This document shows positions 38,401-45,045 of a stretch of DNA of 64,000 nt, piece after piece (the stretch's first letter is position 1; each line of letters opens with the position of its first letter). The notes below the pieces were generated by a model. The model did no database searches and was not told the origin of the DNA. It saw only the letters and a program-made list of their open reading frames with translations. The translations under genes were made by a program, and so were the position numbers. Origin of the DNA: Anaeromicropila populeti (lineage in GTDB: Bacteria > Bacillota > Clostridia > Lachnospirales > Lachnospiraceae); assembly GCF_900112775.1 (NCBI RefSeq), contig NZ_FOYZ01000013.1, positions 35,766 to 99,765 on the forward strand, written 5' to 3'.

Positions 38401-39296
38401 GAAGTGGAAAGAGTAGCTTGGTAGGTGGGATACTAGAGCCGCTACTAGATAAGCTGTTAAATGGTGGAAGTGAGAAGATTGGTTCCTTTGAGGCAATAGA
38501 AGGTTGGGAGCACTTTGACAAAATCGTTAATGTATCCCAGGCACCAATTGGAAGAAGTCCAAAGTCAAATCCAGCCACATACACAGGATTATTCGATAAG
38601 ATTAGAAAAGTTTTTGCCAAAACGGAATATGCCATTGCCAATAAGCTGACTTATGAATATTTTAGCTTTAATTCTGAAAAAGGACAGTGCAAAGAATGTA
38701 AAGGAGTAGGGCAGACTAAAGTTGAAATGCATTTTCTTGCAGAAATATGGGTTCCTTGTACTGAATGTGGTGGGACAAGGTATCAAAGCAAAATTTTAAA
38801 TGCCAGATATAAGGGGAAAAATATTGCAGAAGTATTGGATATGGATGTTGAGGAAGCATTAGAATTGTTTTCCGAACAAAAGGATATAGTTAAAATATTA
38901 CAGACCTTCAAGGATGTTGGACTGGAGTATATAAAATTAGGACAGAGTGCTACAACATTAAGTGGTGGAGAAGCACAAAGAGTTAAGCTTGCAAAAGAAT
39001 TAAGTGAAAAAACAAAAGGGAATATGATTTATATATTAGATGAACCGACAACAGGTCTTCATTTTAATGACATTCAGTATTTATTAAATATATTTGATCG
39101 ACTAGCTGATTTAGGTCATACTTTAATTATTATTGAACATAATCTTGATATAATAAAGTCTGCTGACTGGATTGTAGATATTGGACCAGAGGGCGGTGTA
39201 AATGGAGGACGTGTTTGCGCAGAAGGTGTGCCAGAAGAAATTGCAGAAGTAAAAGAAAGTTATACAGGGCAGGCACTCAAAAGGATAACTAAGTAA
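35463..39296 (+). CDS. Transglutaminase-like domain fused to UvrA-like ABC ATPase (putative self-resistance)
   Basis: The protein has 1277 aa; GTG start after GAGGTGA at seven-base spacing. Residues 1 to about 200 resemble a bacterial transglutaminase-like fold (IPARAVCGF, SHWICEYW, WIKIDASLD). His138 and Asp155 sit at catalytic positions, but the expected Cys aligns with Asn103, so enzyme activity is doubtful. Residues from about 330 are a full UvrA architecture: two ABC ATPase cassettes (GVSGSGKST near 357 and GVSGSGKSS), two signatures (LSGGEGQRVRLA, LSGGEAQRVKLA), Walker B motifs ILDEPSVGL and ILDEPTTGL, and Cys-pair zinc modules (CPCC...CPACGG, CKEC...CTECGG). The region between the first Walker A and the zinc module is diverged from the UvrB-binding domain of repair UvrA. 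UvrA paralogues such as DrrC protect antibiotic producers from DNA-binding drugs. With the synthases and exporter upstream, self-resistance is the likeliest role; the job of the N-terminal domain is unknown. Confidence 0.88.
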   Translation: MKIDGNNDECRDLYRTQSIITNPGRYELYYKELPTNINRLCEIIQGLFINFKYCDQYDIKISKERIGESNLRYVSKILEAVVEKNADSILNPRENKDKLLVTNRSFAVLLVSMIRHFKIPARAVCGFFHDTSEQWESHWICEYWSKKAGQWIKIDASLDAVAKDCLHIKNEGYRVPDNRFLTSEQVWKDCRAGRQKDSIFGYDDKTGLGFIRGNLLRNFVTANRYEALHTDNWWKFKNAKDMKKEDFEQLDNIADALLSRDDSIQRMQELFETETDIYTSVTGRIKDNYEVGPAEEKERLKGTVLMNENQKIRRDISLKQVNFDTYDENYVVVEGAKHHNLKNINLRIPKNKLVVFTGVSGSGKSTLIFDTIFAEAQRRFLVGFSPFVRRHMEKFEKPKVDSIYGLSPAIAIEQKQISNNPRSTVGTITEISDYLRLLYSRVGTPYCLSCGQPIVKMTPREIALSLFDKIEKGVRFTIYAPLIIASSLDCSTMVNRAFQAGYCDIKINGSIEHLESQMNVGIETESTVEIKGDSFIIPEDINQDVKNHLIDQITESIRRILEYGRSTLRIEDEGENDYLFTTQLVCPCCHTGFPELSSQHFSSNTPLGMCPACGGLGIQQSIDEKLLIENPNVSILDGAIKWYGNLRQDNKTTWPTGPLDVLYNHYQVNIETPWKELPENFRNVILYGSGEEKLCYKSTLGNRASYKPVKGLVPELTRLYYETDSEVTKKKYGQYMDTKLCDACHGTKLCEEARHVKVDNKAITEINDMPVSEVKEWIKGLYEKLEERLFELGEEIILEVYNRLCFLNNIGLHYLTLSRTAPTLSGGEGQRVRLASQLSSGMMGVLYILDEPSVGLHPKDIDSLIKTLYKLRDQGNSVLVVEHDQEIIEKADWLVDVGPRAGILGGQIISQGTPEDVALDPNSITGQYLSNKKNVFIEKKCRKMYGDKWLVLKGAKHNNLKNVTVHFPIGKISCVTGVSGSGKSSLVGGILEPLLDKLLNGGSEKIGSFEAIEGWEHFDKIVNVSQAPIGRSPKSNPATYTGLFDKIRKVFAKTEYAIANKLTYEYFSFNSEKGQCKECKGVGQTKVEMHFLAEIWVPCTECGGTRYQSKILNARYKGKNIAEVLDMDVEEALELFSEQKDIVKILQTFKDVGLEYIKLGQSATTLSGGEAQRVKLAKELSEKTKGNMIYILDEPTTGLHFNDIQYLLNIFDRLADLGHTLIIIEHNLDIIKSADWIVDIGPEGGVNGGRVCAEGVPEEIAEVKESYTGQALKRITK

Positions 39297-39328
39297 GAAA
39301 AAAGTTCAAAAGAGAAAGGGATATAGGA

Positions 39329-39703
39329 ATGAATTTCAAAAAGTACATTTATGAAAATGAGGAATCACCTCTTTCAACAGTATTGTATCACAAAGACATA
39401 CCTTGTATTACTAGGTTTTTTTCTAATGATTTTCCAGTTTACCATGCAATACATAAAGTAAATGATGCAAGTAATCTGGAAACTTACACAGAAAAACATG
39501 TACATGATGTTGACGAAATTAATATTATCATCAGTGAAGATGAGAATTTTAAATTTAGAATCGAAATTGATGATGAGGAACATATTGTAGGACCACATAC
39601 ATCTGTTTTTATTCCAGCAGGTAAAATGCATTCAGCAAATGTAATTTGTGGAAGTGGATACTACATTGCAATAAGAATGAATGATGCAATAAAAGATAAA
39701 TAG
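39329..39703 (+). CDS. Small single-domain cupin protein
   Basis: A 124-aa protein with cupin motifs: KHVHDVDEINIIISE (HxH...E) followed by GPHTSVFIPAGKMHSANV with the second-motif His. It could bind a metal and serve as an isomerase, cyclase or small-molecule sensor; the fold alone does not tell. It begins 32 nt after the uvrA-like gene and is followed after 22 nt by the Ntn hydrolase gene, so it looks like part of the same operon. A tailoring step or stabilisation of the natural product is possible but unproven. Confidence 0.7.
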   Translation: MNFKKYIYENEESPLSTVLYHKDIPCITRFFSNDFPVYHAIHKVNDASNLETYTEKHVHDVDEINIIISEDENFKFRIEIDDEEHIVGPHTSVFIPAGKMHSANVICGSGYYIAIRMNDAIKDK

Positions 39704-39725
39704 TGATTAAGCAGGAGGAAAATAT

Positions 39726-40745
39726 ATGTATCACCCAAGGTTAAAAGGAAATCATTATGAAATGGGAAAAAACTATGGTCAACTGTTATATAAGAAAGGT
39801 GTCACATTTGATGATATATTAGATATTTCAACTGAAAAGATGGAGTTTGGTATGGAGTCACTTGACATATGTAAAGAAATTTACCCAGAAGCGCTTGATG
39901 AAGTCAAAGGATTAAGCGAAGGTTTCAATTGTTCTTATGAAAAGTTTGCAGCATGGTTGCTTTCTTTGTATTGTTTTGAAGATGAACATGGATGTACCTG
40001 CTTCTGCTTTAAAGATAGGGAACAGATAATTTTTGCCCGTAATAGCGATATGTTTCCTGATTTAAAGAAGACAAGTGAAAGTGTATTATACCGGCCCAAT
40101 CAAGGTAATTATTATATTGGTCACAGTACAGCAATGGTGGTAATGGAAGATGGAATAAATGAGAAGGGGCTGGCAGCAGGTATGACATTTCTGCTTTCCA
40201 AGGAAGCAAAACCAGGAATGAACGTTGGTTTGCTGATTAAATATATTTTGGAAAAATGTAATACAGTAGAGGAAGCAGTAGAAGCACTGAAATCCATTCC
40301 TATTTCTTCTACTCAGAATATTATTTTGGCAGATAAATCAGGTGATATGAGGGTGGTGGAATGCAGTTGTAATAAAATGAATATTCGTAAGCCTGCTGAA
40401 GAGGAGTATTTTGTAGTTGCTACAAATGAGTTTAAGTCCAATGACATGCAAGGGGAGAATGGTAATCCAGAAGAAAACTGGTATTATTCTAATAACAGAT
40501 ATGAGACCGTATCTCAAGCACTTAAAAATAAGCCAGTTGTTGCTCCAGTTGATTATGCATGTGATATTCTGTCTGGGAAAACAGGGTTTGTGTGTCAATA
40601 TGAGAAAAAGCTTAAGTTTGATACAATATGGTCCGTTGTATATGAATTAAATACGAATAAAATATTATGTGCAGAGGGAAATCCAAAAAGAAAAAAATTT
40701 GCTAGTGATGATCGTTTGGAGTGGGGAATTTCTAAACGAAGATAA
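39726..40745 (+). CDS. C45-type Ntn hydrolase / acyltransferase-like protein
   Basis: A 339-aa protein resembling the acyl-CoA:6-aminopenicillanate acyltransferase (peptidase C45) family. Features are the N-terminal GNHYEMGKNYGQ segment, the presumed self-cleavage site Gly89-Cys90 in HGCTCFCF, then FARNSDM, GINEKGLAAGMTF and a long Ntn-type beta region with TQNIILADKSG and ATNEF. Cys90 should become the N-terminal nucleophile after autoproteolysis. Such enzymes make or break amide bonds of small acyl-amides. No signal peptide is visible, so action is cytoplasmic unless exported otherwise. AGGAGG lies eight bases before the ATG. As the last gene before a strong terminator it probably closes the biosynthetic operon; it could trim an acyl cap, edit side products or transfer an acyl group. 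Confidence 0.82.
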   Translation: MYHPRLKGNHYEMGKNYGQLLYKKGVTFDDILDISTEKMEFGMESLDICKEIYPEALDEVKGLSEGFNCSYEKFAAWLLSLYCFEDEHGCTCFCFKDREQIIFARNSDMFPDLKKTSESVLYRPNQGNYYIGHSTAMVVMEDGINEKGLAAGMTFLLSKEAKPGMNVGLLIKYILEKCNTVEEAVEALKSIPISSTQNIILADKSGDMRVVECSCNKMNIRKPAEEEYFVVATNEFKSNDMQGENGNPEENWYYSNNRYETVSQALKNKPVVAPVDYACDILSGKTGFVCQYEKKLKFDTIWSVVYELNTNKILCAEGNPKRKKFASDDRLEWGISKRR

Positions 40746-40756
40746 TATAAAATGAG

Positions 40757-40800
40757 CCGGTTATGGATTGTACATTTTTATATTCCATAACCGGTTTTTT
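40757..40800 (+). terminator. Intrinsic terminator ending the biosynthetic operon
   Basis: An 11-bp perfect stem (ccggttatgga / tccataaccgg) is followed by a six-T run. It lies between the convergent C45 hydrolase and short-chain dehydrogenase genes and marks a likely 3' boundary of the cluster. Confidence 0.9.
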
Positions 40801-40815
40801 GTGTGTAGTTTATTA

Positions 40816-41571
40816 TTATTGCTTTTTACTGGACTGAATTAGATATTCCAGAGGCAGTGCCCATGAAACAGGACTTATTTTAATTAAAATATGCAAAAGT
40901 CTCATTGAAAATCCCGGAATTACTACAGATTTATTATGGAACATGCCGTCTACAGCTGCTTTTGCACAGCTTTTTACATCTTGCAGGTGCATGGACATAG
41001 AAGCATTTGCAACAGCATGGAATTCAGTATCAACTGGACCTGGGCAAAGTGTAGTTATGTGAATGGCTTTATGCTGTTTTTTTAATTCATAGTTGATGGC
41101 TCTGCTCAGGCTGTATACATAGGATTTGGTGGCACCGTAGGTTGCTAAGACTGGACTTGGTGTATACGCTGCCATACTGGCAACATTTAAAATGTTACCT
41201 CGATTTACATTTTTAATAAATAATTTGGTCAAGATATGAAGTGCAACAATATTGGTTTGAATCATATCTAATTCATTTTGCAATGAACAGTCAGAAAAGT
41301 GTCCTACCTTACCGAATCCAGCATTATTTACTAAAATAGAAAGAGGAAAGGCTTTATACTTTTCAAATAACAGAAAACAATTTTTTGCATTATTTAAATC
41401 CATTACCTCAATATAAACAGAAATTGAATATTTTTTCTCTAGTTTACTTTTTAGTAACTCCAGACGGTCTTTTCGTCTTGCAACAAGAATTAAATTGTAT
41501 TTTCTTGCTGCTAATAAAGTCGATATTTCTTTGCCTATCCCACTGGATGCGCCTGTAATAATTGCATACAT
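40816..41571 (-). CDS. Short-chain dehydrogenase/reductase
   Basis: A classical SDR of about 251 aa: GASSGIG dinucleotide loop near the N-terminus, NNAG, catalytic Ser in NVASMAAY and the YGATK active-site pair, then CPGPVDTEF. The start at 41571 is chosen because an AAAGGTG ribosome site precedes it and the product then begins directly with the Rossmann strand; the longer frame to 41640 has an unrelated Cys-rich leader. It belongs to the DltE/YqjQ-like group of SDRs with a hydrophobic C-terminal segment (HILIKISPVSWALPLE). Substrate is unknown. It is convergent with the biosynthetic genes and separated from them by a terminator, so a role in that pathway is unlikely. Confidence 0.9.
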   Translation of the reverse strand: MYAIITGASSGIGKEISTLLAARKYNLILVARRKDRLELLKSKLEKKYSISVYIEVMDLNNAKNCFLLFEKYKAFPLSILVNNAGFGKVGHFSDCSLQNELDMIQTNIVALHILTKLFIKNVNRGNILNVASMAAYTPSPVLATYGATKSYVYSLSRAINYELKKQHKAIHITTLCPGPVDTEFHAVANASMSMHLQDVKSCAKAAVDGMFHNKSVVIPGFSMRLLHILIKISPVSWALPLEYLIQSSKKQ

Positions 41572-41624
41572 AGTTTGCTCACACCTTTCTTTACTAAAAT
41601 CAGAAGCGTTACACTTCGTCAAAC

Positions 41625-41649
41625 AACAAAAAACACGCAAAGCGTGTTT
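41625..41649 (-). terminator. Intrinsic terminator after the cheY-like gene
   Basis: Read on the minus strand, the stem aaacacgc / gcgtgttt with a three-base loop is followed by a T-rich run. It lies just past the stop of the response regulator gene and before the SDR gene. Confidence 0.8.
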
Positions 41650-41666
41650 CTTGGATATAAAACAAT

Positions 41667-42029
41667 TTATTTTTCTAAAACTCTGCGAATAATATCTGTG
41701 ATTTGTTCTGGCTCAAATGGTTTTGCTAAAAATTCAGTTGCACCATATTTAATAGCATCTACCATCTTACTTTTCTGACCAGCAGCTGTAACCATTACAA
41801 CCTTTGCGGCAGCATTAAATTCAATTATTCTTTTTAAGGCAGCAATGCCGTCCAAAACAGGCATTGTAATATCCATTGTCACAATATCTGGTTTTAACTG
41901 CATGTATTTTTCAACTCCGTCTTCACCATCGACTGCTTCTGCTACAACAGCATGCCCATCTGCCTCTAGAAGATTTTTTAATACTTTTCTTGATGTTCTC
42001 GAATCATCGACAATAAGAATCGTTGCCAT
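41667..42029 (-). CDS. CheY-like single-domain response regulator
   Basis: A receiver domain of 120 aa with nothing attached: ILIVDDSRTSRKVL with the acidic pair, phospho-acceptor Asp in PDIVTMDITMPVLDG, the Thr of VVMVTAAG, and the Lys of LAKPFEP. The start is placed at 42029, where GGGAGG precedes the ATG; the longer frame to 42065 adds 12 residues that the family lacks. It is 50 nt downstream of a CheX-like phosphatase gene and is probably co-transcribed with it. The kinase and target (flagellar motor or other output) are not in the window. Confidence 0.93.
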   Translation of the reverse strand: MATILIVDDSRTSRKVLKNLLEADGHAVVAEAVDGEDGVEKYMQLKPDIVTMDITMPVLDGIAALKRIIEFNAAAKVVMVTAAGQKSKMVDAIKYGATEFLAKPFEPEQITDIIRRVLEK

Positions 42030-42079
42030 ATTATTACCTCCCGAATTACTTAAATTGATTTGCAAACAAGTTGAACGGA

Positions 42080-42967
42080 CTATTGGATATCAATAGCACT
42101 GTTAATAGAGATAAGCAAATCATTTCTTTTTCCGTTAATGAAAACAGGAACTACATAAATGTGTCCATTTGTCTTGAGCGTACAGTCTGTGTAAAAAACA
42201 GGTGGAAGCATATCTACATCCACATTTTCTTCACTAAGTCTAGTTGCAAATAATCCATTAACACAATTAATAAATTCACAGATAGAATCAAAAGAATCTT
42301 CATCTAATGCAGTAAATTCTTCTTTTGCATAAGGATTTGCAATTTCTAATAGGGAATTATCTGAACTTGCGAATCCAACAAAAATGTTATGATCCCCTGT
42401 TAAACACTGGCTTGCCAGATTAACAAAAGCATAATCCTTCACTGAATATGTATGTTCCAGATAAATGTCGGTACTAATAAAGCGCATGATATTACGCAAA
42501 ATAAGTCCAATATGATCCATACATAGTGGTTCAGAAAGATCAGTAAAAATAGGTGCAATTTTATCTATATCTCCACTTTTTAATGCAGTTATATTTTCAT
42601 TTGAAAGATGATTGCGAGTCTGGTATTCTTTTAGCAATGCATTAATTTCTGAAATCGTAAAATATTCCAGGTCAGTAGCTGCCTGTACAAATGCCATGTA
42701 AGGGTCGCCTTGCAATTTAAGAAGATGCACCACCTGCTCCTCAGATAAATAGCCTTTCTCAATTGCAATATCTCCAAATCTTTTGTCAACGGAAACTTGT
42801 AGATGATTTATTTCATTAGCTTGCTGAGCATTCAATAAATTTTCTGCAACTGCAATTAAACCAAGCTTTACTCTTGAAGATTTTTGAAGTGCAAGAATTT
42901 CATTAAATTGTTGGTTCGAAAGTTTATGTGTGTGAATTAAGTAATTTCCAAAGAAATGAATAAACAT
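42080..42967 (-). CDS. CheX-like phosphatase with N-terminal helical domain
   Basis: A 295-aa protein. The C-terminal half (about 145-295) resembles CheX/CheC phosphatases: GDHNIFVGFA, then SICEFINCVNG with the ExxN signature that positions water for dephosphorylation of phospho-CheY. The N-terminal part (about 1-135) holds two repeats of the type RFGDIAIEKGYLSEEQVVHLLKLQ, seen in the N-terminal domains of type II secretion/pilus ATPases and some c-di-GMP-binding proteins. The start has a plausible GGAGAT ribosome site. The gene precedes the cheY-like gene, so the two proteins probably form a small phosphorylation-adaptation unit. Assignment of the C-terminal half is fairly secure; the N-terminal role is open. 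Confidence 0.78.
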   Translation of the reverse strand: MFIHFFGNYLIHTHKLSNQQFNEILALQKSSRVKLGLIAVAENLLNAQQANEINHLQVSVDKRFGDIAIEKGYLSEEQVVHLLKLQGDPYMAFVQAATDLEYFTISEINALLKEYQTRNHLSNENITALKSGDIDKIAPIFTDLSEPLCMDHIGLILRNIMRFISTDIYLEHTYSVKDYAFVNLASQCLTGDHNIFVGFASSDNSLLEIANPYAKEEFTALDEDSFDSICEFINCVNGLFATRLSEENVDVDMLPPVFYTDCTLKTNGHIYVVPVFINGKRNDLLISINSAIDIQ

Positions 42968-43065
42968 ATAAATCTCCTTTCCCTATTCCATCTATATACT
43001 AATATACAACAAAAACACAGAAAAATATAGTGTTTTTTAAAAAAAATAATTTTTAAAATACGGTC

Positions 43066-43095
43066 TATGACTTTTCAATGAAAATGTGGTATAGT
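43066..43095 (+). promoter_or_regulatory. Possible promoter of argS
   Basis: A good -10 box (tatagt, 43090-43095) lies 18 bases after a weak -35 (tatgac). The sequence before argS is very AT-rich and shows no T-box or other riboswitch that I can recognise. Confidence 0.4.
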
Positions 43096-43156
43096 ATTAA
43101 AATAAGCCGTATTGCATTATTTTATAGGTTAATTTTTTTGGAAAGGCTATGATGAA

Positions 43157-44926
43157 ATGAAAAAAATTATTGAATTGTTAAATTTGGAAGTTATGGAGGC
43201 TTTTGAAAAAGCAGGCTATGAAAAAGAATATGGAGCTGTGACATTGTCAAACAGGTCTGATTTATGCCAATATCAATGTAATGGTGCATTGGCTGCTGCA
43301 AAAAAATACAAAAAAGCTCCAATTATGATTGCCAATGAGGTTCTTTCTATTTTAGAAAAGAGCAGTACATTTAAAGAAATCAAGGCTATTATGCCTGGAT
43401 TCATTAATATTATATTGCAGGATAGTTTTCTGGCTGATTACTTAAATGGCATGAAGAATGCAGAGCAGTTTGGAGTTGAAAAAACAAAGCAGCCATTAAA
43501 AATAGTGATAGATTATGGTGGACCTAATGTAGCAAAGCCATTGCATGTGGGACACTTGCGCTCCGCTATTATTGGAGAAAGTATAAAGAGAATTGCAAAA
43601 TTTGCAGGACATGAAGTGATTGGAGATGTGCATTTAGGAGACTGGGGGCTGCAAATGGGGTTGATTATTACAGAATTGAAAAAGAGAACCCCGGATTTAG
43701 TGTATTTTGATGATACCTTTACAGGAGAATATCCAGAAGAGCCGCCGTTTACTATATCTGAGCTGGAGGAAATCTATCCGTTTGCCAATGCATATTCTAA
43801 AGAGCATCCTGAGTATAGAGAAGAGGCCATGAATGCAACCTTTTTATTACAAAGTGGGAAACCTGGATATATGGCATTATGGAATCACATTTTAAATGTC
43901 TCTATTTCAGATTTAAAGAAAAATTATGAGAAGCTGAACGTAGAATTTGATTTATGGAAAAAGGAAAGTGACGCACAGCCTTATATTCCGGATATGGTTC
44001 AATATTTAAAGGATCATAATTATGCAAGAATCAGTGAGGGTGCGTTAGTAGTAGATGTTAAGGAAGAAACAGATACAAAGGAGATTCCGCCATGTATGAT
44101 TTTGAAATCAGATGGAGCCACCCTTTATAACACGACAGATTTGGCTACTATTGTAGAACGAAAAAAACTTTTTGCACCTGATGCTATTCTGTATGTGGTA
44201 GATAAAAGGCAGGAACTATATTTTGAACAGATATTCCGTTGTGCAAAGAAAACAAAGTTAATTGATGAAACGGTTAATCTGACATTTTTGGGATTTGGAA
44301 CAATGAATGGCAAGGATGGAAAGCCATTTAAAACCAGAGATGGCGGCGTAATGCGTCTTGAAAAATTAATTCAGGAAATTACAGATGCTGTATATGAGAA
44401 AGTAATGAGCAATCGTGAAATGGATCAGCAGGAAGCAAGGGAGATTGCTGGAAAAGTTGGCTTGGCGGCTATAAAATATGGAGATTTGTCCAATCAGGCT
44501 TCTAAAGATTATATATTTGATTTAGAACGATTTACTTCTTTTGAAGGAAATACAGGACCATACATTCTGTATACAATCGTCCGCATTAAATCTATTTTAA
44601 ACAAATATCAGACAGAGGTAGGGAAAATAAATCAAGATACCCAGATTCTTGGAGCAGATAGTGACAGTGAACGGGAACTTATGCTTGCGTTAGTAAAATT
44701 TAATGAAATGATAGAAAATGCATATAGTGAAAATGCACCTCACAAGGTGTGCCAATATATTTATGATTTATCAAATGCATTCAGCAGGTTTTACCACGAC
44801 ACAAAGATTATTACAGAGAATAATAAAGTAAAACAGAATTCATGGATTTCCTTAATTTGCTTAACAGAAGATATTTTAAATACTTGTATTGATTTACTGG
44901 GCTTAGAAGCGCCAGAGCGTATGTAG
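43157..44926 (+). CDS. argS: Arginyl-tRNA synthetase
   Basis: A class I aminoacyl-tRNA synthetase of 589 aa, the usual ArgRS length. The N-terminal additional domain is present (AYEKEYGAV... NRSDLCQYQCNGALA), followed by the KPLHVGHLRSAIIGES signature (HIGH variant) and GDVHLGDWGLQMG. The KMSKS position is occupied by GKDGKPFKTRDGG, as in E. coli ArgRS. The C-terminal anticodon-binding domain is present (GPYILYTIVRIKSIL to FYHDTKI). It charges tRNA-Arg in the cytoplasm. GGAAAGG stands ten bases upstream; an earlier ATG is out of frame and ends after three codons. It is transcribed alone and ends before a terminator shared with the convergent cellulase gene. Confidence 0.97.
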   Translation: MKKIIELLNLEVMEAFEKAGYEKEYGAVTLSNRSDLCQYQCNGALAAAKKYKKAPIMIANEVLSILEKSSTFKEIKAIMPGFINIILQDSFLADYLNGMKNAEQFGVEKTKQPLKIVIDYGGPNVAKPLHVGHLRSAIIGESIKRIAKFAGHEVIGDVHLGDWGLQMGLIITELKKRTPDLVYFDDTFTGEYPEEPPFTISELEEIYPFANAYSKEHPEYREEAMNATFLLQSGKPGYMALWNHILNVSISDLKKNYEKLNVEFDLWKKESDAQPYIPDMVQYLKDHNYARISEGALVVDVKEETDTKEIPPCMILKSDGATLYNTTDLATIVERKKLFAPDAILYVVDKRQELYFEQIFRCAKKTKLIDETVNLTFLGFGTMNGKDGKPFKTRDGGVMRLEKLIQEITDAVYEKVMSNREMDQQEAREIAGKVGLAAIKYGDLSNQASKDYIFDLERFTSFEGNTGPYILYTIVRIKSILNKYQTEVGKINQDTQILGADSDSERELMLALVKFNEMIENAYSENAPHKVCQYIYDLSNAFSRFYHDTKIITENNKVKQNSWISLICLTEDILNTCIDLLGLEAPERM

Positions 44927-44950
44927 GGCAGTAATTAAGTTGAAGTTTAG

Positions 44951-44982
44951 GTGATAGGAAATTGCTTCGCATTTCCTATCAC
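44951..44982. other. Perfect 12-bp hairpin after argS
   Basis: gtgataggaaat and atttcctatcac form a perfect stem around an 8-nt loop, followed at once by a repeated ctatcac. It lies 15 nt ahead of the real terminator and is not followed by T residues. It may be a small mobile palindromic repeat or an mRNA-end stabiliser. Confidence 0.5.
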
Positions 44983-44997
44983 CTATCACATAAAAAA

Positions 44998-45039
44998 GGG
45001 GCTGTCGCACAAAGTAATTAGTGCGCAGCTCCTTTTTTT
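44998..45039. terminator. Intrinsic terminator between argS and the cellulase gene
   Basis: ggggctgtcgcac pairs with gtgcgcagctcc (one bulge and one wobble), flanked by A6 on the left and T7 on the right, so it can end transcription from both convergent genes. Confidence 0.88.
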
Positions 45040-45045
45040 AAAATA

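Noticed and set aside
36531..39296. Housekeeping uvrA of nucleotide-excision repair
   Set aside because: No uvrB neighbour, a fused N-terminal domain, a diverged UvrB-binding region and a position in a biosynthetic operon point to a paralogue.
43157..44926. argS as defective because KMSKS is missing
   Set aside because: Many bacterial ArgRS, including that of E. coli, have the GKDGKPFKTR form at this place.
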